In this document: piece after piece, positions 21,034-31,436 of the stretch
Layout of the letters: the number at the start of each line of letters is the position of its first letter
How positions within the stretch are numbered: the stretch's first letter is position 1
NCBI GenBank assembly: GCA_963575645.1
Contig: OY754467.1
Span: 5,456,001-5,520,000, forward strand
Length of the DNA: 64,000 nucleotides
From: Xanthostigma xanthostigma
Taxonomy: Eukaryota; Arthropoda; Insecta; Raphidioptera; Raphidiidae
Direction of reading: 5' to 3'
Made by a program: the position numbers and the translations under genes
Notes under the pieces: model-generated
What the model was told of the DNA's origin: nothing
Database searches by the model: none
Seen by the model: the letters and a program-made list of their open reading frames with translations, nothing else

Positions 21034-21653
21034 CAGTGCGTAAACTCTTTATAACGAAACTCAAGGGACCGAGCATTTTTTATCGTTATAGAGAGTTACC
21101 GTTATATGGAGTGAAGAAAGAAAAACAACCAAATTAACAATAATCTTCAATTTACTGTATAATCTCTTTATAACGAATTTTAAGGGACCGAACATTTTTT
21201 TCGTTATAAAGAATTTTCGTTATATGGAGGGAAGAAAGAAAAATAACCAATTTTCACAAAATTAATTTATTCCAAACACATATACCTATAGTTTGTTAAA
21301 TTTGCCTGACGTTTTTCGCTATGCCAATATTTGTTTTGTATTTTAAGTATCTTATGCATGCCTTGGGATGTGGTGGAATAATCTTCATTAAATAATAGGA
21401 ATTTTTCGATAAGTTTGGCGTCATCAAGTGCTTGTTGAATAGATGGTGATGGTTCAGAATGGTCCTCTTTATGTCTGTAAACATTTGCTGACGCCTAAAT
21501 ATGAACATATTTTTTCGTAATAGAAAATGGCTGTTGCGTTATAAAGAGGGTATTAATGTATAGGTTTTAAGGTAAACCAACCAAATCGTAAAAATTTCGA
21601 CGTTATAGGGAGTTTTTCGTTATAACGAAGGACGTTATAAAGAGTTTACACTG
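21034..21653 (-). mobile_element. pogo/Tigger-type element, copy 1
   Basis: CAGTGCGTAAACTCTTTATA at the left and TATAAAGAGTTTACACTG at the right are flanked by TA. The left end is partly duplicated inside (21165-21240, CTCTTTATAACGAATTTTAA). The 620-bp element keeps a transposase C-terminus on the minus strand and has a shorter relative at 30216-30690. Confidence 0.8.
21296..21500 (-). pseudogene. Tigger-like transposase C-terminal remnant
   Basis: One minus frame reads KEDHSEPSPSIQQALDDAKL then IEKFLLFNEDYS; a neighbouring frame reads KACIRYLKYKTNI. Copy 2 (30345-30560) reads the same pieces with one fewer shift (LDADKLIEKFLLFNEDDLKT). The spacing of an acidic linker followed by a helical tail resembles the C-terminus of TIGD/pogo transposases; family assignment rests mainly on the pogo-like ends. 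Frameshifted, inactive. Confidence 0.55.
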
Positions 21654-22305
21654 TATGTCGTAAATCTGAATGTGGCCTGGCGGAACTCTTCTTTGTCGTA
21701 GGTAAATCATTTAATAAATTAATTATTACAAATACCGAGCGCGGTAAGAACAGTTACAAGTCGACTGTCGAACCTAATCAAATCAGTCAAGTGAGGTGTT
21801 CAAACCCACCTTGGTTAATTAACAATCGATCCAGTCATTATACTTCTATAATATAATTGAATGTACACCTTAGTCATTCCGATTGTTGTTACCACATCGC
21901 TGCGCCTTGCATTGTTTATCATCACCAGTCCATTATACGATAGATTACATACATATTAAACAATATTCACGCTATACACAGATAATAATTAGTTCTGACC
22001 GATTTCAAACCGGACCATCGCCGCTGTAAAAAGTATATTAACAATATAAATCCATTTTACGGCGCCCATCTCTGCTCAACCGGAACTTTATTAAACGAGA
22101 TATTTAACAGTTTCCGTTTCAATAGACAATGGCTTTTGTTTCTTGCGCAAGAACACCCATTTATAACATTCCTTGAAATATATCGTTTAATTTAACTTCA
22201 AGCAATGGGGCAGCACGGCTTCAGAACAACCAAAATCTTAGGACTTCATAATTTCAGAATGAATTATATTTTTCATATTTTCTTCATACCTCGATCGAAA
22301 GTACA
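21654..22305. other. Unassigned spacer
   Basis: No gene recognised; contains a fragment at 22205-22245 shared with 7760-7800. Confidence 0.45.
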
Positions 22306-22320
22306 TACTTTCGGCATCAA

Positions 22321-22733
22321 CCGAGCAGGGTGACGTAGCGGTGAGAGCACTAGACTCGCATTCGGGAGGTACCGGATTCGAAACCCGGCGGGGGCAGATG
22401 TGGCTGGGACTTTTTCCCACTGCCTCTAGCCGAGAAACGGTAATTCCTATACCGGCCATCTTGTTGAGGTTTTCCATGGTTTCCCTCAACAATTCCCGAT
22501 AAATATCGAGATGGTTCCTTATTCAAGGCCATGGTCGATTTCAAACTCCTATGCTCAAAATTTGCCTATCTTATCCCAATTTCCTAAAATTCCTTCATTC
22601 GCCCATTGCTATTAATTAAGTTGAAGTTTAAAAATTATAGAAAATAGAGGGAAAAAATAGTAATGGTGCGAATGGCGTCTGTTATGACAAAGTCGAGAAA
22701 CGGACGTTAAAAGCATAATTATTATTTATTTAT
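22321..22733 (+). mobile_element. Full-length tRNA-derived SINE
   Basis: A 15-bp target duplication TACTTTCGGCATCAA flanks the element (22306-22320, 22734-22748). The head has RNA polymerase III promoter boxes, A-like TAGCGGTGAGAG (22336-22347) and B-like GGATTCGAAACCC (22374-22386), spaced as in a tRNA. The body ends TGCGAATGGCGTCTGTTATG, TCGAGAAACGGACGTTAAAA and an AT-rich tail. A 5'-truncated relative lies at 63305-63925. It has no protein and would need a LINE for movement. Confidence 0.9.
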
Positions 22734-22748
22734 TACTTTCGGCATCAA

Positions 22749-23152
22749 TTATAAGGCAAAAAGTCTAACATTTACGCATTGGTATGGGATTACACGCACT
22801 GATGTGGGAAGTACGTACGTTCGGGCGACAGTAAAGAAAAAAATCACCTATCAACTAGTTGTTTAGATGCCGTTTCCATAGCAGCCCTATTATATGTTAG
22901 CTAATAGTCGCGAACAGCTGTCATTCGTGTTTTTACGTATAACCTCAAAGCTGCTTGCATGGAATTTATCTGTGTTTTTATGTAATTAATAAGTAATTAA
23001 TTAAAAGTGTGATATCCTTACCCTTCGAGCCATGATGCCCTCGGCTCGTTTCGGGCATCATGGCACGCAGTGCAAGATTATCAAACTTTCGGCCCTTGTG
23101 GTGTAATATACTATTAATGTTATGAAATTAAGTATATCATATATATTAATCA
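22749..23152. other. Unassigned spacer
   Basis: Nothing recognised except a duplicated TCATATATATTAA just before the Helitron start. Confidence 0.45.
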
Positions 23153-23546
23153 TCATATATATTAATACGTTAAGGTTAAGATGTTTGCCTCCCTTTTTAG
23201 AAAAAACCTCACAATTTCTCCACATAAATTATATAAGTATCATTTTACAGATAATTGCTTGCTCTACTGACATCGACAACTAAAAAAAATATTATTGCTT
23301 TTGTTTTTGTAAATTAATTAATTAACAACAACGTCTGCCATCTGACGGCTATAATTTTGAAACAACGTCAACACTTCGATCTGTCATCTGACCTTCATAT
23401 TGTAATACAACAAAAAGAAGAACGTTATAAGCAGTGTGCAAAATTAGAAACGAATTGAATACCTGCAATCATATTTAAAAAATAAATTTGTAAAGTGATA
23501 ATTATTACACTTATTTAGTGCGAATAATTCGCACAGGTCACTCTAG
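23153..23546 (+). mobile_element. Helitron N1, copy 2 (internally deleted)
   Basis: Starts TCATATATATTAATACG after a host A and ends with hairpin GTGCGAATAATTCGCAC, AGGTCACT and CTAG before a host T. At 394 bp it lacks the middle block present in the 571-600 bp copies. Confidence 0.85.
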
Positions 23547-23869
23547 TTTTTAATTATATAGCTAGTCAATATGTTATCGTATTATGAGCAGTAGGTACAC
23601 CCGGTATGTCGGTAAGTTGGCAGGCTTTGATTATCTCCGCACACGGAATCCCGCATGGTGGGGCGGAGCGCGGCTTTCCGCTGCCGCAGACACATTTTTC
23701 GTGTTTCAGTGCGCCTTCCGGGACATCAACATTGTGAGCTGGCAACATATGGAAATGATATTCCAATCATATTTTTTTATGAAAACAAAAATTGGAAAAT
23801 CTCTACACAACTTGTCAAAAGAATAAATAGTGTGTAAAGTATTTCATTTAAAACAAGGATGGAAAGTTT

Positions 23870-24015
23870 GTGCCATATGCAGTGTTGGATTAGCCTATAA
23901 GCAAAGTAAGCAATTGCTTGGGGCATCACGTCTCAGGGGGCACCAAAAATCAGAACTCAAAAATATAAAGTACCTCACCAATCCATGTCAACAATTTTCT
24001 TTTTTTTGTCATCTC
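23870..24015 (+). mobile_element. Possible DNA-transposon end
   Basis: CAGTGTTGGATTAGCCTATA followed by AAGCAATTGCTTGGGGC resembles ends of hAT-like elements I recall from insects. The inverse end was not found. Confidence 0.3.
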
Positions 24016-24079
24016 AAAAATTTGATCTACTGATATAAAACTGTCTTAGGAAATATAGGAATTAAAAAATAAATTAAAA

Positions 24080-24175
24080 AAAAAAATATATTTTGTTCAA
24101 CAGCGATAGGAAGACCCCGAATTTGATATAGAGAGAGTTCTACTCTCCAATTTTAATTGTAACCCTAAAGACCAA
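24080..24175. repeat. Half of a GCGATAGG palindrome family
   Basis: GTTCAACAGCGATAGGAAG, AATTTTAATTGTAACCCTAA and ACCAACACTCAAATGAC match the sequence at and just right of the palindrome at 31437-31790. Confidence 0.5.
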
Positions 24176-24219
24176 CACTCAAATGACTATGTTCTTCGAC
24201 TTCAGCTTCCAATGTTTTT

Positions 24220-24648
24220 ATTTCACAGAAGAGGATTGTATTGGCAGGGTGACACAGTCTAGCTCCTGTAGGGAACTCTTCAAAAAATTCAAAATATTTA
24301 CATTTTTGAATTAGCTTTATATACTTTTAAAAATAAAGATAAATATGAACTAGGTTCTGATATTCACAACATCAATACACGCCAAAAAAGCACTCTAAGA
24401 GTTCCTTATAGTCGCTTAAATTTGAGCAAAAGATCCCCAGCCCATCTAGGGGTAACTATTTTTAATAAACTGCCTGTACATATAAAATTAGCTACAGATG
24501 TAAAACATTTCAAAAATTCTCTGAAAATGTATTTGCTGGAAAACGCTTTTTATAATTTAAATGAATATTTACTGCAATGTTCATTCACCTGACATTTTTA
24601 ATACTGTACTTTACAATTTCTTAAAATAAAAGCTTATTATTATTATAT
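24220..24648 (+). pseudogene. CR1/Jockey-type LINE ORF2, C-terminal fragment
   Basis: One frame reads SSCRELFKKFKIFT to about 24296; after a one-base shift the next reads IFELALYTFKNK, SDIHNINTRQKSTLRVPYSR, FNKLPVHIKL and FKNSLKMYLLENAFYNLNEY, stopping at 24590-24592. This is the conserved C-terminal tail beyond the reverse transcriptase of jockey/CR1 ORF2 (HxxNTR ... FNKLP ... FK). A short 3' UTR ends in an ATT-repeat tail near 24648. 5'-truncated, frameshifted, inactive. Confidence 0.8.
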
Positions 24649-25064
24649 AAATTATTTATATATTTAATATTTATATAAATTATTGTATTGTCATGGGTTC
24701 CCAATACGTGTGCAAAATTTCAAATTAATCGGACATTTGGAAGTGGTTGAAAATTAAATTAAAAGATGCCATTACAAACATTCAAAGATACAAGTGAAGT
24801 TAATAACAGATTGTTAAAGAGATTCGTTTTTCCCATCTCTAACTGACATGAAGAAGAAGAAGAATCATAAAGCTGTATTAGACGTGCTCTGACTTGACAA
24901 ATCTATTCTGTGATGAATACCATGAAGTTTTGTACACTGTGTTTTAATTAATACAGTTGATGGTAAAACAAACTAAATAATAAGCATTCATTATCAAGCA
25001 GGCTCGTTCTCTGAGACAAGCGCAGCGTGCGTTAGTCTAATGAACCGTGCTAACTATCTACAGA
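24649..25064. other. Unassigned spacer
   Basis: No gene recognised. 24690-24760 resembles a short repeat also at 45690-45760 (CACACGT/CACGTGTG, GCAAAATTTCAAA). Confidence 0.4.
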
Positions 25065-26530
25065 TAGTCTAAGATCCGGCATTACAACAATATATCTTCA
25101 TCTATTAATTGAGTAAAATGGTGTTGTAAAGACAGATTCAAATACAAAGAATTTAAAAATGTAATGTCTGCCATTAACATTAATTAATTAATTAACAATA
25201 AATTTTTGCATTCGCGTGTTAATTGAATTATGTAAGTACCATATCATAGAATACTATACTATAAACCTTGTTATAACTATGACTACTAGAACCTGTAGTC
25301 AGGTATAAAGAGGTATTAGAAATATATATACCCTGATCTGCTATTTGATGATGACAAAGATTATATAGTCGTTGGTTCTGTAATACAGCTCTTATGTGCA
25401 AAAAGTAAAATTTGCAGGAAAGGCCAAAAAGTGGTTATTTCAGCAATGGATGGTAAGAGCTAGCGATTTCAGAGGTATATTACTAATTCATACTTATCTT
25501 CACTATACGTGTTTAATTAAGACGAAGTATTTTCTTAAAAAATATTTAACGTTAATTTCGGATTTATTGGCACATGGGAGGAATTATTTGATACAACTTT
25601 TCACATAACAGTTACTTCCCCTTGTTGGTTACTGTAAAATTAATTTGGAGGTATTACTAGTGTATAGAGCTCCGTTTCCTGAATCTTTTCATTTAAAAAA
25701 CGTAAAATCTGCCAATTATGCACATAAGAACCAACGACGATATGTTAGATAATATATATTCATTGATAAATTGCACATGCGGGTTGTTTAGCTAAATTAA
25801 ATAAATTCTAATTAACTTTTTTGGATCAATTTCCCCGATTTCTTAATCATAAAAGCCGAGCCTAAGATGAGAGAATATGACACAAATAAAATGTTAACAA
25901 AACAAATCAACTCAAAGTACACAGAACACAACTATTTACAAGGCATGTTTATGTGGATGATCTATATTTATGAATAGAATCAATGGTATTCCAATTCCTT
26001 GTGTCATATTCTCTCATTTAAGGCTCGATTTTTATGATTAACAAATCGGGGAAGTTGATCTAAAAAAGTTAATTAGAATTTATTTAATTTAACAACATCG
26101 GTACGCGATTTAGCTAGGCAACCCGTGTGCGATTTATCAATGTATATATTAGGTATCTAACATATAATAATCTTTATCATCAAATAACTGCAGATGAGGG
26201 TATATATTTCTAATACCGGACTATAAGTAAACTGAACTTATTCCTTCATGTGTTAATTGATAAAATAAATTACTACCTATATTAAATCAAATCGAATTAT
26301 GAATACGATAATATTTGTGATGCAAAGAAAAAGAACTGAAATATGTAAAGCAAAAATCGCGATGTAAAAAAATATACAAAACTTGTTAATTAATTAACAT
26401 ATGACAGCAGGACTATCCTGCAGGCACACAATACATTCTAAAATGATATATATTGTAATCTGCCTTTACAACAGTATTTTATTCAATAAACAGATGAGGG
26501 TATATTTTCGTAATGCCGGATCTTAGACTA
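25065..26530. mobile_element. 1466-bp nested inverted-repeat complex
   Basis: Perfect 21-bp outer ends start TAGTCTAAGATCCGGCATTA (25065) and close with the inverse (26510-26530). Outer arms extend to TTGTAAAGACAGATT and its mirror near 26460. Inside is a second inverted structure, about 25310-26220 (TTAGAAATATATACCCTGAT; CCCGATTTCTTAATCAT; mirrored), whose left arm is interrupted by the ATAT-flanked MITE at 25365-25743. No coding sequence; superfamily unknown. Confidence 0.75.
25365..25743. mobile_element. CGTCGTTGGTTCTG MITE, copy 1
   Basis: Ends are AGTCGTTGGTTCTGTAATAC and inverse CATAAGAACCAACGACG, with ATAT around both ends. It interrupts the left arm of the inverted structure; the mirrored right arm (near 26155-26175) is uninterrupted and serves as empty site. 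A second copy is at 61411-61800. Its 70-codon open frame is not considered a gene. Confidence 0.8.
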
Positions 26531-27021
26531 AGAGAGCAAACGTGTTATCAGGACACCGTTTGCATTTCTAATGCATTCCAATGTCTGCCGCTGATTAATT
26601 TACACACTGAACTTAATTCGACTAAATATAAATGCTTTGTGAACAACCACCGGTAATTAATTAAATACATTGCACAGAAAACATGTACCGAAGAACATGG
26701 AACGCGAAACATCCAATTCAGTCGTCTTACTTGAAGTCTCAGCGTTATAGATGAAACGAGTTTGCACGCGGTGTTCTAGTAGCATCAGAGCTGGGCAAAG
26801 CACCGAATCCAAGTCCTTGAAGCATCGAGGTCTTTCATAAATGCTTGGTACTTTCATTTTCAAAAGAACGCTTACTAATAGTCTAAGATCCCGGTTTGGC
26901 TCGATCTTCACCCATCGAGTTTTTTAATGAAATTTGGAATTTGATAATATAATGAATTAATAAAGAAAAAATGATTTGGGTGGCATTCAATTTCTTGGCA
27001 CAGCTATTTATTTAGTATTAA
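26531..27021. other. Unassigned spacer
   Basis: 26878-26900 repeats TAGTCTAAGATCCCGG, a relic end of the preceding element. An 84-codon minus frame (26657-26911) has no recognised domain. Confidence 0.35.
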
Positions 27022-27107
27022 ATACTATGATATTTTTCAATAAATAAAATGATCGACCAATTTTTCAGACAAATATATCAACAAAAAATATATAAATTCA
27101 ATAAATT

Positions 27108-27139
27108 AACGTTTCGGTCCGGATTTGGAGCTTCTTCAG
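27108..27139 (-). ncRNA. Hammerhead-like motif, left snapback arm
   Basis: On the minus strand: CTGAAGA, extra A, GCTCC-loop-GGACC stem II with one C-C mismatch, then GAAACG followed by TT instead of TC. Same layout as 1504-1535. A mismatched stem II and GTT cleavage triplet suggest weak or no activity. Confidence 0.55.
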
Positions 27140-27205
27140 CGAATTTTATCAAAAACTAAGAAACTAATTTATTATTAATTAATGTCTATATTTTTTAGAT
27201 CAGTT

Positions 27206-27234
27206 CTGAAGAAGATCCAAACGTTAATGTCTTA
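27206..27234 (+). pseudogene. Broken hammerhead-like motif, right snapback arm
   Basis: CTGAAGA and AGATCC are kept but the 3' strand of stem II and the GAAA core are deleted before ACGTTAATGTC. It cannot fold as a hammerhead. Confidence 0.6.
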
Positions 27235-27500
27235 AATTTATATATTTTTTGTTAATATATTTGTCTGAAAAATTGGTCGATAATTTTATTTATTGAAGAG
27301 TTCTAATCAGACGTTAATCAAAGATTTGAATATTATTATATTTGTCATTCGTTGCCATGGTTACCTACATATAATATGTCCCACGTGTTCGCAATAAAAT
27401 TATCTACATTTTTATCTAGTTTTTTTTTCTGGTTTAGACAAAACCTTAGTGCCATATTATGTTATACGTGCATTTTAATAAGGATTAATTGTTGAATAAA

Positions 27501-27665
27501 ATGGGAAAAAAACTATCAAATCGGAAATGCTGTGTTCTTAATTGTAAAAATAAACCAACTAAAAATTCAGAGCTACAATTCCACCGTTTTCCTAGATTTT
27601 CTTATGAGTTAGAGAGGAAAAAAAATGGACTGCAGCAGTATGTCGTCAAGGGAAATTAAATTTTA
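27501..27665 (+). pseudogene. THAP zinc-finger fragment
   Basis: ATG at 27501 opens MGKKLSNRKCCVLNCKN, then FHRFPRF about 15 residues on. CxxxxC followed by FhrFP is the start of a THAP finger (C2CH), the DNA-binding domain of P-element transposases and host THAP proteins. Near 27627 an A-run shifts the frame: the original frame ends QQYVVKGN and stop, while the neighbouring frame continues KWTAAVCRQGKL, which fits the expected W and following residues. The later CxxH pair was not found. It is a frameshifted relic or an exon piece; no P-element body is seen nearby. Confidence 0.6.
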
Positions 27666-27817
27666 TTCTACGTCTGTAATCATTAATAAATGCATGAAAA
27701 ATATCATAATATTATTGTTATTTTGTCAATAACAAAAATAAGATTTAAAAAATCTTGAACTAAAAAATGTTTCTCATTTACGTAATAGACGTTTTACCCC
27801 AAAAACACGTGACACAA

Positions 27818-28302
27818 TCATATATATTAATAAAACAGAACTTATTATTGCTTTTGTTTTTGTAAATTAATTAAAATACAGCAACGCTGAACAACGTCTG
27901 CCATCTGGCGGCTTTAATTTTGAAACAACGTCAACACTTCGATCTGTCATCTGACCTTCATATTGTAATACAACAGACACAATACTGCATCTGCCATCTG
28001 ACGGGTTTAATTTTGAAACAGCTAGCAACGCTGAACAACGTCACAGCAATGCTGCATGATTCCATCTGACGGCTTAGCTCAACGCTTTTGCTACTTGCGC
28101 CTCTATATGACAATTTTAGTAAAATATTTCTTCGATCTGTCATCTGAGCTTCATATTGTAATACAACAAAAAGAAGAACGTTATAAGCAATGTGCAAAAT
28201 TAGAAACGAATTGAATACCTGCAATCATATTTAAAAAATAATTTTGTAAAGTGATAATTATTATACTTATTTAGTGCGAATAATTCGCACAGGTCACTCT
28301 AG
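27818..28302 (+). mobile_element. Helitron N1, copy 3
   Basis: TCATATATATTAA after a host A joins directly to ACTTATTATTGCTTTTG, so about 110 bp of the 5' part are missing; the 3' hairpin, AGGTCACT and CTAG before T are intact. The minus strand keeps the conserved 88-codon open frame (27958-28224). Confidence 0.85.
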
Positions 28303-28317
28303 TTTACATTTAAGTAT

Positions 28318-28612
28318 TTAAAATTCGTTGACAGTATTGGCAAAGCTATCGAAGGAATTTTCATCTATACATGTGTATGTAATACGTATAAGTTCATTGT
28401 CCTTGTTTTTTCCGCAGGTCAAAATCGATCTCGTCGTCCTCCGCGCAAATATTCGCCACCAACGTACGTTTTTGTCTGTAATTTTGAGGCCATAAAAAAT
28501 CACCGCCGCGTGTTCACCAAACGGGTACGACGTTCGCCTGTTTATTATTCGTCGCGATCGCATTTTGTTTATCGTCGGTAAATGAACTTCACTTATTGTC
28601 GCCCGAAGCGTA
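28318..28612 (-). CDS. Unrecognised 109-codon open frame (start reaches the satellite)
   Basis: A minus frame stops at 28318 and opens in the 137-bp array (28647). The unique part encodes MRSRRIINRRTSYPFGEHAA and WWRIFARRTTRSIL, a basic sequence of higher GC content than its surroundings. I do not recognise the family. A TTTTTTCCGCAG acceptor-like site lies on the opposite strand (28406-28417), so an exon on the plus strand is an alternative. Low confidence that it is a gene. Confidence 0.2.
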
Positions 28613-29035
28613 CTTACATACTTTGAAACGCTGGTATTTAAAAACACTAAACAGTGATACGATTATTCTACTTGTGACATCACAATTAATGCAGCGTATC
28701 ATATTATCAGAGAAGAGAGACTGTATAGAAGTTCAATCGAGACTGTATAGAAATATACTTTGAAACGCTGGTATTTACAAACACTAAACAGTGATGCGAT
28801 TATTCTACTTGTGACATCACAATTAATGCAGCGTATCATATTATCAGAGAAGAGAGACTGTATAGAAGTTCAATCGAGACTGTATAGAAATATACTTTGA
28901 AACGCTGGTATTTAAAAACACTAAACAGTGATGCGATTATTCTACTTGTGACATCACAATTAATGCAGCGTATCATATTATCAGAGAAGAGACACTGTAT
29001 AGAAGTTCAATCGATACTGTATAGAAGTTCAATCC
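28613..29035 (+). repeat. 137-bp satellite array, 3 units
   Basis: CTTTGAAACGCTGGTATTTA begins units at 28621, 28758 and 28895, exactly 137 bp apart, nearly identical (GTGACATCACAATTAATGCA, CAGAGAAGAGAGACTGTATA). The 89-codon frame starting at 28897 and the start of the minus frame at 28647 come from this array. Confidence 0.95.
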
Positions 29036-29392
29036 TGTGTTATATCTGGCGATCACACCAAACCGCAGTTCCGACCCCAATTGTCAAGATGGCAGTGCGG
29101 CGCACTCGAGCTTCGGAACCGCAACGCCAGGTGGTGATAATAACTAATTTCAGCTTCACACCTTAATTGTTGCATTTTTCATAATTTTTTATTAATTAAA
29201 AAAAAATCGACTGAAATTGATGAATGTCTTTTATATTTATTTCCTACGGTGTTTAGATAAACGCTCAAATTGACTTCTGAAGATGAGAGATGGAAAGCTC
29301 TGCAGTACACCTACACTAAACCTCGATCGTTCTGCCATCTAACAGAAACAATACAAACTAAAATTTCTGGCCACACTATTCCATTAGAAAGC
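29036..29392. other. Unassigned spacer
   Basis: No gene recognised; 29040-29150 is unusually GC-rich for the region. Confidence 0.4.
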
Positions 29393-29668
29393 ATTTTTTT
29401 TTTAATTTTTGATAGCAGCATTTTGTAGAGACTTAAACTTCCCAAAAAAAAGGGCTTTTGTACTAAATCCGTGAATTCATTATTTTCGTAGATATAATAT
29501 GTGCGCTTATACTTTAAACATTAATTAATTAAAGAAATCAGATTTAATGAGAACACTTAAACGAACATACCTTTGAAAATAATGAATTCACGGATTTGGT
29601 ACTAAGTACCTTTTTTGTGGGAAATTTAATTCTCTACAAAATGCTGCCATCAAAAATTTAAAAAAACG
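29393..29668. mobile_element. 276-bp foldback element
   Basis: TTAATTTTTGATAGCAGCAT, TTTGTAGAGA and TCCGTGAATTCATTATTTTC are mirrored by GAAAATAATGAATTCACGGA, TCTCTACAAAATGCTGCCAT and CAAAAATTTAA. Arms about 110 bp with indels; loop near 29480-29570. Confidence 0.75.
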
Positions 29669-30215
29669 CGCCGTTTACAGATTTGATCTAAAAAACTGAA
29701 ATTTTGGGAGAATTTTTTTAGGTCGATTGTTAAAACATAAGCCAATGGGACCGAAAAAAAAAACACCCTAATACACATATTATGCATATGTAGTTTATCA
29801 AAATATGAACCTATTACAATATTTGCAGACAATGGAATTAATGCATAAATTTAAACTGCAGGTATATCATCAGCAACTAGTGAAGCCCGAAGGGTTATCC
29901 TCGTTTGTTACGGCATTAAACTGTGAGCTTTTTCACGCCGACATATTATTATCCAGCCATAAAATAAGTGAAGTACAGACGAAAATAAAGGTTTTATTTA
30001 TACAAACTTACGCATATGAGGATGTGACTTTAAAATGTAGACCCATTTAAATTACACAAAAATGATGACCATATATGTGTGAGATACATTTTATACCTCA
30101 AAGTTATGACAATATTAAAATAAATACCACATATAAAAAATCAATTTCACATACATTTTTTCTTAAGTATCTTCGAATAAAAAAAACTGCCAAATCGACA
30201 AATAGTTGTGACATA
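29669..30215. other. Unassigned spacer
   Basis: An 81-codon plus frame (29805-30050) lacks any recognised motif; nothing else seen. Confidence 0.35.
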
Positions 30216-30690
30216 CAGTGTAACCTCTTTATAACGAATCTCAAGGGGCAGGCATTTTTTTTCATTATATAGAGGGAAGAATGAAAAATAACCAAATTTC
30301 ACCTAATTAATTTATTCAAAAAATATAGGTATAGTCTGTTAATTTTGCCTGACATTTTTTGCTGTGCCAATATTTGTTTTGTATTTTATTTGTTTGTATT
30401 TTATTAAGTATCTTATGCATGTCTTGAGATCATCTTCATTAAACAATAGGAATTTTTCGATAAGTTTGTCGGCATCAAGTGCTTGTTGAATAGTTGGTGA
30501 TGGTTCAGAATCGTCCTCTTTACGTCTGTAAATATATGCTGACGCCTAAATATGAACATATTTCTTCGTAATAGAGAATGGCTGTTGCGCTATAAAGAGG
30601 GTATTAATGTATACCAACCAAATTGTAAAAATTTCTACGTTATAGGGAGTTTTTCGTTATAACGAAGGACGTTATAAAGAGGTTACACTG
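30216..30690 (-). mobile_element. pogo/Tigger-type element, copy 2
   Basis: CAGTGTAACCTCTTTATAAC and inverse GTTATAAAGAGGTTACACTG with TA on both sides. The 475-bp copy lacks the internal end duplication of copy 1 but keeps the transposase remnant (minus, about 30345-30560: PSPTIQQALDADKLIEKFLL). Confidence 0.85.
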
Positions 30691-30692
30691 TA

Positions 30693-31436
30693 TATTGATA
30701 GTCAGTACAGTGAACAGTACTGAGGTAACTGCTGAGAAAAATAGACAAATGAACTGTGTAAATAATAGTGTACGAAATATTATATATTATAAGAAATATA
30801 AGTGCAATGTGGTTATTAAACCATTGATTGAATAAATAAAATAAAAAAATCACGCTTTCTAAATTGGCTTGGAATGGATTCCGTTGATAATATCACCGGC
30901 TCCCCTAATTCAAATATATGTCTTCACATTTGTAGTAAAAGAGGGTACTGAGCTATTAAAAATGAGAAAAGTTAACGGAAGGCGTGAACCTAAGAAGGCG
31001 GTGAAATAGTGCCTCGCATTAATATAACTCTTAAAATAAAAGGGAGAGACGTAAAAAAATTCAATAATATTTTAAATTGGACTCGAGAGTATTTAATGTT
31101 TTAAATGAAAAAAACACAATCGTCCAATCAAAACAATCGCTTTAAGGCAGCAATGTCGTTTTCGCTTTATTGATCTGGGGTTGAGAATCTATTTCGGATA
31201 ACGAACTGAAAAACCTTTTTGTTTTGCTTACACAAGGGATGATTACATTCAGACAATTATTCTGTAACATAAAAATGTATTCGCATTTATATTTTCAGTA
31301 TTTGTTTTACAAATTTTATGGGTCGGTTAATTTAATATTTTATTAATTCAAATTTCAAAATATTACGAAATATGTATAGCACTACGGAAATCATTTGTTT
31401 CAATATATTCTCGTATTGATTAAAAAAACTCAAAAA
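30693..31436. other. Unassigned AT-rich DNA
   Basis: No gene or element recognised. Confidence 0.5.

Larger units (their letters stand above)
27036..27329. mobile_element. Penelope-like snapback insertion
   Basis: Two inverted copies of the Penelope terminus: left TCAATAAATAAAATGATCGA-CCAATTTTTCAGAC and right GTCTGAAAAATTGGTCGATA-ATTTTATTTATTGA, then GAGTTCTAATCAGACGTTAA and ATCAAAGATTT. Each arm holds a hammerhead-like motif, a nearly complete one on the minus strand and a broken one on the plus strand. Flanking 14-mers at 27022-27035 and 27330-27343 agree at 12 of 14 positions and read as a target duplication. Confidence 0.75.

Noticed and set aside
28897-29166. 89-codon frame
   Set aside because: Begins in the 137-bp satellite and shows no conserved motif.
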